A stretch of DNA of 64,000 nucleotides from CBDCYH01 sp965224105 (GTDB taxonomy: Bacteria > Bacteroidota > Rhodothermia > Rhodothermales > JABDKH01): the NCBI GenBank assembly GCA_965224105.1, contig CBDCYH010000002.1:1674001-1738000 (forward strand), in the 5' to 3' direction. The notes beneath the pieces were generated by a model. The model saw only the letters and a program-made list of their open reading frames with translations, was not told the origin of the DNA and made no database searches. A program made the position numbers and the translations under genes. Of the stretch, positions 52,567 to 60,928 are shown piece by piece (position 1 is the first letter of the stretch; every line of letters starts with the position of its first letter).

Positions 52567-52962
52567 ATGAAAGTAATATGTAAGTATAATTCGGGAAAGG
52601 ATTTGGCTCCATATGAGAATATAACCCTGTCAATAGGAGAATTTGGAAGGTTTGGAGTCTCCGAGTCATCGGAATACGGGACGTTGGATATTGGCAGGGA
52701 ATACTTGGTCATGGGCATCTTTGTCTTCGAGACGTACCAAGGTTATCTAATTGATGGAGATGGTTTAATAGCGGTTTGTCCTTGTCAACTGTTTGAAATA
52801 GTTGATGCCAGTGTTCCGATTAATTGGAAATTTAGAACCGTCGATAAAAACGAAAAAGTATATCCTTTCGTTCAAGCTGTGATAGGTTATCCGGAACTGT
52901 GCTCAAACAGCGATTGGATAGAGAAACGGAAGCGGAGCAGATCTATTTCAAACGCAAGGTAG
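52567..52962 (+). CDS. Candidate immunity protein at the 3' end of the island
   Basis: 131 residues from ATG 52567 (GTG 52561 also in frame), starting 2 bp after the toxin tail. Visible pattern: YLVMGIFVFETYQGYLIDGD, GLIAVCPCQLFEIVDASVP, NWKFRTV, FVQAVIGYPELCSNSDW. AT-rich, no signal peptide. The layout ...Y.v.gi......YLl.d......P..LFEi.d..ip..W.f.........i.gY.EL is shared with small proteins I recall next to Rhs toxins, but no named family is claimed. Confidence 0.55.
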   Translation: MKVICKYNSGKDLAPYENITLSIGEFGRFGVSESSEYGTLDIGREYLVMGIFVFETYQGYLIDGDGLIAVCPCQLFEIVDASVPINWKFRTVDKNEKVYPFVQAVIGYPELCSNSDWIEKRKRSRSISNAR

Positions 52963-52987
52963 AATTAGAAAATAGTTTAGAGTGATG

Positions 52988-54241
52988 TCAACGTGGATCC
53001 TCGACCTCCCACATCCCCAGCTGGACCAGCAGACCGCCTTCAAACTCTGGTGAAGCAAAGAACTCGGCCGTCACCTTACTGGCATCAACCGTCGCGTCGT
53101 TCAGCCAGTTGCGATAGGTAGTGGGCGCAGCGTAAAAATGGAAGGACCCCGTTTCGATAGAGCCTTCCACCGTGCCGTCCAGCTGCGTCAAGCCGTTAGT
53201 TGCAATCCGTCCGTTGACGGTGCTTGCTTTGTCGATGACAAGTACAGGTTCATCTGGTTCTTCTTTCCCGTCCCGCACAATGACGCTTCCTTCTATCCGT
53301 GTGCCGTTGAGGATTTGCAGGGTGCTTCCGCGAGTTCCATCAGATACATAAACAGTCGACGGAAAAAGTAACGTGGATCGTTCAACGCGCACGGTGTTGC
53401 GTCCGAAAACATCCGCCGACACGGTTGCATCAGTTACGCGAATGTCGTTGCCGGCCAGCAGACCGAACGATCCATAAACATCGCCGGTAATCCGCAGTAC
53501 TCCCGTGCTGACAATTACCTGCAACCTTGGAAGCTCGAGAGGCCCGCGAATATCAACCGCTCCGTCGACAAGCAACACGGGTGGCAGCTCTGTATTCTCA
53601 TCGACGACCATGCCACCAGAAATGCGAACGGCGCCTTCAGACCAGGCGGCCCTCGTCAATTGCTCGTCCAGAAAAAATGTCGGGACGTTTTCGGGGTTGC
53701 TGGTATGGTCGACGAGCTCTGGCTCGGTACCACTAAACGGTCGACCTTTGAGCGAGGAGGTGCGCAGAGGACGGGCGCCAATTGCAATTGTGCCCTTGAT
53801 GGAGGTTGTACCAGCCAGTGTTAAGCCTCCAACCGAATCGGTGAGCGTTATAGCGCGCGGGGAGTCTGCTGACCTGGAGCCGTACAGCGAAGTGAATCGC
53901 CATTCGTCAAGGCCCTTGGTGACCGTCGCGGTGCCAAGCCACCAGCTGCCGAATGGTTCGATGCAAACAGCGGCCTTAAATGATGATGTATCACCAACCG
54001 CGTGTTCGGCATACAGCTCTCCTTCGCCGCGATAAACTTTCGCTGCCAGGATGTTCAGATGCGACTCGGCAAAGTAACGCGCCTCGATATCATCGATTGT
54101 CCGTTCGACTACCGCTCGCGTCTGCGTCCAGTACGAAAGCAGGGCCGCAGTTGATATCGCGACCAGGGCCGTGGCGACAAGCGCAAATGGAAGCGCCGCT
54201 CCTCGCTCGGTGAATATTACTCTGCGGATTTGCTGCATCAT
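52988..54241 (-). CDS. T2SS-associated pseudopilin-like protein (GspK/PilX position) with bactofilin-like repeats
   Basis: About 417 residues. It starts with a prepilin-like N-terminus (TERGAALPFALVATALVAIS; no Glu at +5, as in GspK-type proteins), then a helix and a long beta-rich region with bactofilin/polymer-forming style repeats (GTRIEGSVIVRDG, STVNGRIATNG, GTVEGSIETG). The frame extends upstream through array C as a Cys-rich leader (CMQI, CTHF, CTQI, CTRN, CLQI), but Met at 54241 or 54238 gives a normal prepilin leader. Divergent from gspE. The long C-terminal beta region is unlike classical GspK. Confidence 0.6.
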   Translation of the reverse strand: MMQQIRRVIFTERGAALPFALVATALVAISTAALLSYWTQTRAVVERTIDDIEARYFAESHLNILAAKVYRGEGELYAEHAVGDTSSFKAAVCIEPFGSWWLGTATVTKGLDEWRFTSLYGSRSADSPRAITLTDSVGGLTLAGTTSIKGTIAIGARPLRTSSLKGRPFSGTEPELVDHTSNPENVPTFFLDEQLTRAAWSEGAVRISGGMVVDENTELPPVLLVDGAVDIRGPLELPRLQVIVSTGVLRITGDVYGSFGLLAGNDIRVTDATVSADVFGRNTVRVERSTLLFPSTVYVSDGTRGSTLQILNGTRIEGSVIVRDGKEEPDEPVLVIDKASTVNGRIATNGLTQLDGTVEGSIETGSFHFYAAPTTYRNWLNDATVDASKVTAEFFASPEFEGGLLVQLGMWEVEDPR

Positions 54242-54276
54242 CCGGATGGTAAACCCCAACCCGGCACATAATCCAA

Positions 54277-54348
54277 CGCAAATTTGCAAACAGTTTCTCG
54301 TGCAGATTTGCGTACAAAAGTGCGTGCAGATTTGCATACAACATTGTA
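54277..54348. repeat. 12-bp palindromic-unit array C (six units)
   Basis: Six gapless 12-mers: CGCAAATTTGCA, AACAGTTTCTCG, TGCAGATTTGCG, TACAAAAGTGCG, TGCAGATTTGCA, TACAACATTGTA. Lies between the divergent K-like gene and the gspE operon, 53 bp from the gspE start. Confidence 0.85.
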
Positions 54349-54400
54349 TTGGACAATTGACGCCAGACTTCATTACCGTTACGGATAGACTAATGGAGTT

Positions 54401-55780
54401 ATGGAGCTAGACGTATCGTGTTTAGTTGTTGACGATGATTTGGTAGCCACGTTGGGTGTTTCATGGCTGTCGGATCAGCGGATGGTACCTGTGCGGTCGA
54501 CTACGGGTACCCCGACATTGGTGTGTGACACCGCGCCTGCAGACGCGCTTCTTCACGAGTTGCGTGTGATCACAGGCGCGTGTGTTGCTTTTGATATCGC
54601 AGATGATTCGATCGTTGACGAGTTGTTGTCCTCGATGACAACCGGCGGAGAGGTAACCGAGCGTGGCGGTCAACTGGACACTGCCTTTGACGACCTTGCA
54701 TACGAGGGTGACATCGTGTCTTTGGTCCAACGAGCAGTCGAGGAGGCTGTCCGGATTGGCGCATCAGACATTCACGTGGAGCCGGAGGAAGGGGAGTCGC
54801 GGATCCGCTTTCGACGGGATGGGAGGCTGGAAACCGTCGGGAAGTTTTTGGGCGACGCCCATCAGCAGGTGGTTGCGCGCATTAAGGTGCTGGCGAAGCT
54901 GGACGTCGCAGAGAAACGGCGTCCGCAGGATGGCAAGATCGGATACGAGGTTGCAGGGCGAGAGCTGGATCTGCGAATCTCCACAGCGCCGATGTCGGGC
55001 GGGGAGAAAGTGGTGATCCGTTTACTGAATCGGTCCGATACGACATTGAGCCTGCACGACCTAGGTTTTTCGGATGATGCGACCGCTTCGTTTAGTCAGG
55101 CGATAAGCAGGCCCTACGGGATGATCCTCGTAACCGGTCCGACTGGCAGTGGCAAGACGACGACGCTTTACGCGGCGCTCAATCAGATCACATCAGACGC
55201 AACAAACATCGTAACGATCGAGGATCCGATCGAATACTCGCTCGCGGGTGTGAACCAGTCGCAGGTTAAGCCTGAAATTGGCTACACTTTTTCGGCGGCG
55301 CTCAGGTCATTTCTGCGGCAGGACCCGGACGTTATCATGGTCGGAGAAATCCGCGATGCCGAGACCGCGGACATAGCTGCGCGGGCTGCTATGACCGGCC
55401 ACCTGGTTCTATCGACCTTGCACACCAACGACGCAGTGTCTGCGATCGGGCGACTGCTGGACCTGGGTGTTCCGCGTTTCATGATCGCGTCAACGCTTGT
55501 GCTAGTGGTTGCGCAGCGGCTCGTGAGGAAAATATGTCAATCCTGTCGCGGCGAAGGCTGCGCCTCGTGTCGCCAAACTGGACTTGCGGGAAGAACGGCG
55601 ATCGCGGAAATGCTGCAGGTCGACCGTACGCTCGCGTCGGCGCTACACGGCGGGGATGATCTGTCGATGATCGGTCAGCGCGCGCGGACAGCAGGAATGC
55701 AATCACTCCGGGAAAGTGGGCTTGAGAAGGTTGCGCGGGGAATTACAACCGAAGCGGAAGTGTTGCGAGAGACGGCATGA
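54401..55780 (+). CDS. gspE: Type II secretion ATPase GspE (PulE/PilB family)
   Basis: A 459-residue cytoplasmic hexameric ATPase that powers pseudopilus assembly. The N-terminal N1E domain is short; the N2E domain has SDIHVEPEEGESRIRFRRDG. The Walker A motif is GPTGSGKTTTLYAAL at about residue 246, followed by the Asp box and Walker B (VIMVGEIRDAETADIAARAA) with the His box (LVLSTLHTNDA). A tetracysteine zinc site typical of GspE is present near residue 380 (CQSCRGEGCASC). First gene of the E-D-L-M-C operon; its stop overlaps the gspD start (ATGA). A PilT-type retraction ATPase is not seen in the window. Confidence 0.93.
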   Translation: MELDVSCLVVDDDLVATLGVSWLSDQRMVPVRSTTGTPTLVCDTAPADALLHELRVITGACVAFDIADDSIVDELLSSMTTGGEVTERGGQLDTAFDDLAYEGDIVSLVQRAVEEAVRIGASDIHVEPEEGESRIRFRRDGRLETVGKFLGDAHQQVVARIKVLAKLDVAEKRRPQDGKIGYEVAGRELDLRISTAPMSGGEKVVIRLLNRSDTTLSLHDLGFSDDATASFSQAISRPYGMILVTGPTGSGKTTTLYAALNQITSDATNIVTIEDPIEYSLAGVNQSQVKPEIGYTFSAALRSFLRQDPDVIMVGEIRDAETADIAARAAMTGHLVLSTLHTNDAVSAIGRLLDLGVPRFMIASTLVLVVAQRLVRKICQSCRGEGCASCRQTGLAGRTAIAEMLQVDRTLASALHGGDDLSMIGQRARTAGMQSLRESGLEKVARGITTEAEVLRETA

Positions 55781-57759
55781 GAATGTTGCAACACATACCC
55801 GTTTGCCTGCTCATCTTCTTGTTTTTTACTGCTGATGATGCGCATGGTCAGTCGGCGGCACCCCTCGACCAACAGCTTGCAGACATTGCCGCACTCGACA
55901 CTAGGCTGTCAAAGATCAACCTGAAGGATACAGACCTACGGGATGTCCTTCGGGCTGTCGGATCCGAATCGAGCGCTAACATTCTGGTTGACAATGCTAT
56001 CACCCAAAAAGTAACGCTCTCACTGAGAGATCTGGACGCAAGGGACGCGCTACTCTTCCTGGCCGACGAATACGACCTGCACATCGAGGTTTCGAACGGC
56101 ATAGTCAAAGTCGCGCCCCAGCCGGAAACGTTCCATCAGCAGCCATTAGATTTTGCTGTTACCGATGGGAGGTTAACGGCGCACCTTGAGCGAGCGCAAC
56201 TGGAAAGAGTAGTGGATGCGGTGCAATCTGCGGGGACGAGTATCATCGTTCGCCCGGGTGTGGCGGCGGAAGTTTCGGGTCATGTAACGGATGTACCACT
56301 GGAGCAGGGTCTGTCGCTGTTGTTCGGGAACGCCGGACTTACGATGGAGAAAGACAACGGCGTCTACGTGATCGGTGCCTCCAACTCGGATTCCGGATTG
56401 CCGCGGGTCTTGCGCGTTGAGCCCTCTGGTGATAGCAAGGTGTCAGTCGAAGCATCCAATGTTTCGTTGCGACAGGTGCTTAGAGAAATAGCACGTGTAT
56501 CCGGTTTGCCAGTACAACAGTTTGGAATCGGGGATGAGGTTGTGGAGAGCACGGAGCTTGTCGATGTTGACGTCGCGAGCGCTATCCGGATCCTGTTGCA
56601 TGGATCACCCTACTCGGTGAAAGAATCGGATGGCTCCCTGGTCGTTGGCCGCAAAGATGATTATGGCGTCCGGACATCCGAGCTGTACCGACTGCAGCAT
56701 GCCCGCGCGGATCAGTTGCTTCCGCTCATTCCCGCATCCGTGCAGCAGAACGTTGAGATACTTGTCGTACCCGAACTAAACGGCTTCATGATCCTCGGTG
56801 CGACCGAAGGGATTGCCCAGGTCATTAACTTCGTGCAGCCGCTCGACATTCCGACGCCGCAAATCCTTATCGAAGCTCTCGTTGTCGATTTTGAAACCTC
56901 TGAATTGTTGCAACGCGGGGTGACCTTGTTACGAGGCCCAGGAACGGATTCAACGTCATGGCCCAGGTTTTTCACGTTTGGAAACGGAGCGGATCAAAGC
57001 GGCGGTGCTATTTATCAGGGTGACGACAAGGATGGCAACGACCTATTGGGTTCGGTGGCAGATCTCCTCGGGGTTGGCGTAGGAAAGTTGCCGGTGGATT
57101 TTGCCTTTCGGGTGCAGGCGCTCGAGCAGGAGGGCAAGGCGAACGTGATTTCGCGACCCAAGATCTCCACCCTCAGCGGTCACACCGCGCGGATAAGTAT
57201 TGGCACCACACAGTACTACATTCTAACGTCTACCACACCGTATCAGTCGCCGAATCAGATAGTCACCCAGGAGTCGGAGCGATTTGAAAAGATCGAAGCA
57301 AACGTGAGTCTGGAAATCACACCGTGGGTGAGCGCCGGCGGCGAGGTGACGGTTGAGGTGCATCCCGAATTTAGCACGCCGGTGGGTGGGCTAAACCCGG
57401 GGGTGCCGCCGACCATCAACAGTCGGATCCTGGATTCTACCGTGCGGCTGCGCGACGGCGAGACAATAATTTTGGGCGGACTGATTCAGAATTCCACCGC
57501 CGTTTCACATAACAAAATTCCCATCCTCGGCGATATCCCACTATTGGGTAGGTTATTTCGGAATTCATCTGCGGATGAACGCAAGTCCGAACTGGTGATC
57601 TACATAACGCCGCACATTTTTTATGGCACGGAGGACGGTGCAAAATGGAATGATGTCGCGGATGATCTGGATGTTACACCTGCTGCTGGCGTTGCATTTG
57701 ACCTGGATCAGATTGTGGTTGCTGATTCGGCCAAGGCCAGCGTCGAGGTGATCGAATGA
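55777..57759 (+). CDS. gspD: Type II secretion secretin GspD
   Basis: A 660-residue outer-membrane channel protein. Signal peptide (VCLLIFLFFTADDAHGQ), a secretin/TonB short N-terminal domain (DLRDVLRAVGSESSANILV), further N-domains including ELYRLQHARADQLLPLIPAS and VVPELNGFMILGATEGIAQV, and the secretin beta-barrel domain from about residue 430: VQALEQEGKANVISRPKIST, RDGETIILGGLIQ, and KIPILGDIPLLGRLFR with ELVIYITPHI at the end. ATGA overlaps on both sides tie it to gspE and the L-like gene. Confidence 0.93.
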   Translation: MRMLQHIPVCLLIFLFFTADDAHGQSAAPLDQQLADIAALDTRLSKINLKDTDLRDVLRAVGSESSANILVDNAITQKVTLSLRDLDARDALLFLADEYDLHIEVSNGIVKVAPQPETFHQQPLDFAVTDGRLTAHLERAQLERVVDAVQSAGTSIIVRPGVAAEVSGHVTDVPLEQGLSLLFGNAGLTMEKDNGVYVIGASNSDSGLPRVLRVEPSGDSKVSVEASNVSLRQVLREIARVSGLPVQQFGIGDEVVESTELVDVDVASAIRILLHGSPYSVKESDGSLVVGRKDDYGVRTSELYRLQHARADQLLPLIPASVQQNVEILVVPELNGFMILGATEGIAQVINFVQPLDIPTPQILIEALVVDFETSELLQRGVTLLRGPGTDSTSWPRFFTFGNGADQSGGAIYQGDDKDGNDLLGSVADLLGVGVGKLPVDFAFRVQALEQEGKANVISRPKISTLSGHTARISIGTTQYYILTSTTPYQSPNQIVTQESERFEKIEANVSLEITPWVSAGGEVTVEVHPEFSTPVGGLNPGVPPTINSRILDSTVRLRDGETIILGGLIQNSTAVSHNKIPILGDIPLLGRLFRNSSADERKSELVIYITPHIFYGTEDGAKWNDVADDLDVTPAAGVAFDLDQIVVADSAKASVEVIE

Positions 57760-58805
57760 AATCCGTTCGTCTATTCTCGCGGTGCGGGCTGGTGTTTGAC
57801 GGGGATGATGCCGTTGGAGCACGGGTTGACTGGTCCTGGGGGCAGTCGGTTACACACGCCCGGGGCAGTCCGGCTGATGTTCTTGCACAGCTCGACACGA
57901 CGCGGATTGTTGTCGCTTTGGATCCGTCCGTCGTGCAGACTTTCCGGTTTTTTGTGCGCGAGACGGAATTGCAGAAGCGCACTGCAGACGAGCTATCACA
58001 TCGACACGTCTTGCGCAAGCTTCGCGTGGAAAGCCTGGACCAGTTCGTTATCCGTTGTGCGACTGGTGATCCGGAAGGCGGTCGAGTGGAAATCGAGGGG
58101 TGCTGCGTGAGTCAGCGCGCCGTGGACGCATGTCTGCGCCGGTGTGAGGCGAGTGGTGCGGAGGATGTGTTGGTCGTAGTTGCGCGCAGACGGGTTGGTT
58201 CTACGGATGAGCCGTATGCCCTCGCCGAATCACTCGCAAAAGAGGAAGACGTGTTTGTTGTTGGTGCGGATTCGTATTATCGGAGCGCTGCGCTGAGGTC
58301 AGATCTGATGCAGCAGGCGGCAATCGCTTCGGCTGCGGTAGTTGTTTGCGTACTGGTTGTTCTTGGTTGTTGGGGTGTGGAGAAGCGGTTGCTGGCGGCT
58401 ACGCAAACCGAGTATGACGTTTACGCGAGCGACAGTCGGGAGGTCGTTGCGCTGCTTGGTCGTAACGCTGAGCTGCGAGCGCAGGTGGAAAGCGCGGAGG
58501 CCGTCGGCGGCTTTCGGACGCGCGTGTCGACGGCCCTGGCTGATCTTGCCCGAGCCCGGCCAGAGAACATCCGGTTCATCGAGGTTGGTGCAGGAAGGGA
58601 TCAGGTGGAGGTAACATTCTGGGCAGCAGGTCTGTCGGAACAGGAGGAGTTTGTCAGTGCTCTGCGAGGTCGGTTTTCGCGTGTTGTGGTTGGCACCGTG
58701 CAGGCGGCAAAAAACGTGAGAGCATACCGCAACCATCCCGGAGTTCCGGATGGTGGGTACGTGGCGGGGGTTGCAGTCAGTGGTTTTAAACGTCGGGCGG
58801 AATGA
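57756..58805 (+). CDS. T2SS inner-membrane platform protein, GspL-like (PilM/PilN-like)
   Basis: 349 residues: a cytoplasmic N-terminal domain of about 185 residues (ASKHA-like, RIVVALDPSVVQTFRFFVRE), one transmembrane helix (AAVVVCVLVVLGCWGVEK) and a periplasmic ferredoxin-like part with a coiled coil (LLAATQTEYDVYASDSREV). Order and topology match GspL, which couples the E ATPase to the platform. Sequence conservation is low, so the name rests mainly on position and topology. Confidence 0.7.
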   Translation: MKSVRLFSRCGLVFDGDDAVGARVDWSWGQSVTHARGSPADVLAQLDTTRIVVALDPSVVQTFRFFVRETELQKRTADELSHRHVLRKLRVESLDQFVIRCATGDPEGGRVEIEGCCVSQRAVDACLRRCEASGAEDVLVVVARRRVGSTDEPYALAESLAKEEDVFVVGADSYYRSAALRSDLMQQAAIASAAVVVCVLVVLGCWGVEKRLLAATQTEYDVYASDSREVVALLGRNAELRAQVESAEAVGGFRTRVSTALADLARARPENIRFIEVGAGRDQVEVTFWAAGLSEQEEFVSALRGRFSRVVVGTVQAAKNVRAYRNHPGVPDGGYVAGVAVSGFKRRAE

Positions 58806-59293
58806 TTCGTTACCTCATACCCATAGCAACATGTTTTTTCTGTTTCGGCGTACTTAAGGCGGGATGGGGTACCGTCGCTGAAGTGAGGCAGGAAAGGCGG
58901 AGTTTGCAAAGCACTGTCAGACAAAGCAGCGAGGTCAGCCTCGCTAGTCTGCAGGCGGAGGGAGATCAGCTTGCACGTATGACGGGTAACATCAGCAAAG
59001 GAAACCATGCGCCTGTTCCATTAATCACGTCGTTGTCGGAAGCAAGCGGAACGCGGTTGATGAAGATCCACCCGGCCGAGCCCGACACAACTGCCGGCAT
59101 TGTAACGACTGGATTTGGCATCGAGGTCGAGGGAGACTACGCGGGTCTGGTTGATCTTGTGAATGGCATCGAGCGCGCCGCTGAAGTGTTCGGCGTGCGG
59201 GAGGTCGTGATAACCGCCCCGGATGGGAATACCGTCGTTGGGGTATTGCAGGTCGAACACGCGCGGGTAATTTTAGCGGAGGTACCGTTGTGA
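58802..59293 (+). CDS. T2SS platform protein, GspM-like (PilO-like)
   Basis: 163 residues with an N-terminal transmembrane segment, a coiled coil (VRQERRSLQSTVRQSSEVS), and a small ferredoxin-like periplasmic domain (GFGIEVEGDYAGLVDLVNGI, VFGVREVVITAPDG). Position after the L-like gene with a 4-bp overlap fits GspM/PilO. Confidence 0.65.
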   Translation: MIRYLIPIATCFFCFGVLKAGWGTVAEVRQERRSLQSTVRQSSEVSLASLQAEGDQLARMTGNISKGNHAPVPLITSLSEASGTRLMKIHPAEPDTTAGIVTTGFGIEVEGDYAGLVDLVNGIERAAEVFGVREVVITAPDGNTVVGVLQVEHARVILAEVPL

Positions 59294-59742
59294 CGCAGCG
59301 GGGGACGCGGGTTGTGCTCTTTGTTGTCGCGGTTCTTATTTGGGGCGGCGTCATTTACAGGTTGCTCCCGCGGTCGGCGGATATCCCGCAGGTGGATGTG
59401 CAGCCTGAGTTTGATCGGGAGGCTGCGCCGGTACTGATTGCTGCTCCGCATGTGATGGACTATGCAGATCCGTTTGGGGTTGGCGTGGTTTCGGAGCGAG
59501 CGGCGTATGCCAGTCCGGCGGTGCGTGTGTCGCCGCCACCGGTGCGGGCGCCGGCGATCGACTGGGCGGCAGTGCGGTTGGTGGGTGTGATGGACGAATC
59601 TGCTCTTCTCGAATTCCCCGATGGGGAGGTGAGGATGCTCTCGGCAGGGGCTGCTGAAGAGGGCGCGACGTTGATCCGCGTGTCGGCTGATTCGGTTTTG
59701 GTTTCGACGTCGGGAGGGGTGGTTGTGATTAGGATGGAGTAG
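59290..59742 (+). CDS. T2SS protein, GspC-like (PilP-like)
   Basis: 150 residues: N-terminal membrane helix (VVLFVVAVLIWGGVIYRLL), a proline-rich linker, and a small homology-region-like beta domain (AVRLVGVMDESALLEF, ATLIRVSADSVLVSTSG) that in GspC/PilP contacts the secretin. GTG start overlapping the previous stop. Identification is by position, topology and the V.L.G....s.all...dg pattern. Confidence 0.65.
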   Translation: MTQRGTRVVLFVVAVLIWGGVIYRLLPRSADIPQVDVQPEFDREAAPVLIAAPHVMDYADPFGVGVVSERAAYASPAVRVSPPPVRAPAIDWAAVRLVGVMDESALLEFPDGEVRMLSAGAAEEGATLIRVSADSVLVSTSGGVVVIRME

Positions 59743-59767
59743 GGGGGATGGGACGGGGAGGAAGGCG

Positions 59768-60058
59768 CTACGGCGTGAGGCCCTCGTACAGGTCCACCCA
59801 CTCGGGGTTGTGCTCGCGAACAAGTTCCAGTTTCCACTGACGCTTCCAGCGCTTCAGTTGTTTTTCCCGGTTGATAGCGGACGCCATGGTCGGATGCTCT
59901 TCAAAGTAGACAAGACGCTTTACACCGTATCGTCTAGTGAAACCTGCGTAGAAACCGATTCTATGTTTGTGTGTGCGCTGTTCCAACGCACTGGTAACGC
60001 CTACGTACAAGGTGCCATTCGGCTTGTTGGCGAGGATGTAAACGAAGCCAGACTTCAT
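59768..60058 (-). CDS. GIY-YIG domain nuclease, UPF0213-like
   Basis: 96 residues; single GIY-YIG domain with GFVYILANKPNGTLYVGVTS, a conserved Arg/His segment (EQRTHKHRIG), LVYFEEHPTMASAINREKQLK and the C-terminal NPEWVDLYEG. The ATG at 60058 is the family start; a longer reading runs into the palindromic repeats. It stands against the operon direction and separates the T2SS genes C and G. Such proteins are common, and their role is unknown. Confidence 0.85.
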   Translation of the reverse strand: MKSGFVYILANKPNGTLYVGVTSALEQRTHKHRIGFYAGFTRRYGVKRLVYFEEHPTMASAINREKQLKRWKRQWKLELVREHNPEWVDLYEGLTP

Positions 60059-60116
60059 GGGTGGATAACCCAAAGCGAACTGGTTTGTAACCAACGCGGT
60101 TTGGTCTGGTCCACCC

Positions 60117-60410
60117 CCGCGCGTCACCCCGGACGTGATCCGGGGTCCAAACAATTTGTGCTGGTCGTCGCCGCCCCATGGATCCCGGCTCGGGGGCCGG
60201 GATGACAGCGGGGGGTTGGCTTCAAAGCCGAGTTATTCCGAATCGCCGAGTATGGGGTCACCCCCGCGCGTCACCCCGGACGTGATCCGGGGTCCATACC
60301 GTTTGTGATTGTCGTCACCGCCCCATGGATCCCGGCTCGGGGGCCGGGATGACAGCAGGGGGGTCGGATTAACCGCCGAGACCATTTTCACCCGCATGCG
60401 TCACCCCTGA
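60117..60410. repeat. Dispersed paired palindromes (two BIME-like units)
   Basis: Two near-identical units, each a type I palindrome (GTCA-CCCCGGA-CGTGA-TCCGGGG at 60123-60145 and 60270-60292) followed by a type II palindrome (TCCCGGC / GCCGGGA around CCCCGA at about 60180-60204 and 60327-60354), and a third, truncated type I start at 60400. Same families as the 3.4-4.75 kb array with different stem sequences. Confidence 0.8.
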
Positions 60411-60424
60411 CGTCAAAACCCTCC

Positions 60425-60484
60425 CGCACTTTCTCGCACAAAACCTCGCGCATATTCGCATGCAAATTCGCACGCAGATTTGCA
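60425..60484. repeat. 12-bp palindromic-unit array D (five units)
   Basis: Five gapless 12-mers: CGCACTTTCTCG, CACAAAACCTCG, CGCATATTCGCA, TGCAAATTCGCA, CGCAGATTTGCA. Sits 60 bp upstream of gspG. Confidence 0.8.
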
Positions 60485-60544
60485 TTTGTTTCGCATCCCG
60501 CCATTGCATTCATTGCAAAACCACGACCAACGCGACAAGAAAAA

Positions 60545-60928
60545 ATGATCCACAACGAAGACGGCTTCTCCCTCACCGAACTGATGGTGGTGATCGTGGT
60601 GATCGGGATTCTCGCGATGATATCCATCCCCAAGTTCATGAACGTCGCGACGAAAGCGAAGATGACCGAAGCGAAAACCAAACTCCGCCACGTCTCGGCC
60701 CTGCAAAAAGCCTATCACTTCGAACACGATCGCTTCACCGCCGAGCTCGAGCAGCTGGGGTTTGACGTATCAGGCGGCGAATCACGATACGAGATACACG
60801 TGACAGAGGCAGACGCCAATTCGTTTCGTGCGGTCGCCACCGCAACCGTCGACTTCGACGGGGACGGCGTGTACAACCAGTGGGTCGTCACCCAGGATGG
60901 CGTGGTCGAACAACTGGTTGCTGACTAA
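60545..60928 (+). CDS. gspG: Major pseudopilin GspG
   Basis: 127 residues. Prepilin peptidase site DG/FSLTELMVVIVVIGILAM with Glu at +5, conserved proline (ISIPKFMNV), and a C-terminal globular part with an acidic calcium-loop-like segment (DFDGDGVYNQW) as in GspG. Principal subunit of the pseudopilus that pushes substrates through the secretin. The prepilin peptidase gene starts immediately after its stop. Confidence 0.9.
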   Translation: MIHNEDGFSLTELMVVIVVIGILAMISIPKFMNVATKAKMTEAKTKLRHVSALQKAYHFEHDRFTAELEQLGFDVSGGESRYEIHVTEADANSFRAVATATVDFDGDGVYNQWVVTQDGVVEQLVAD

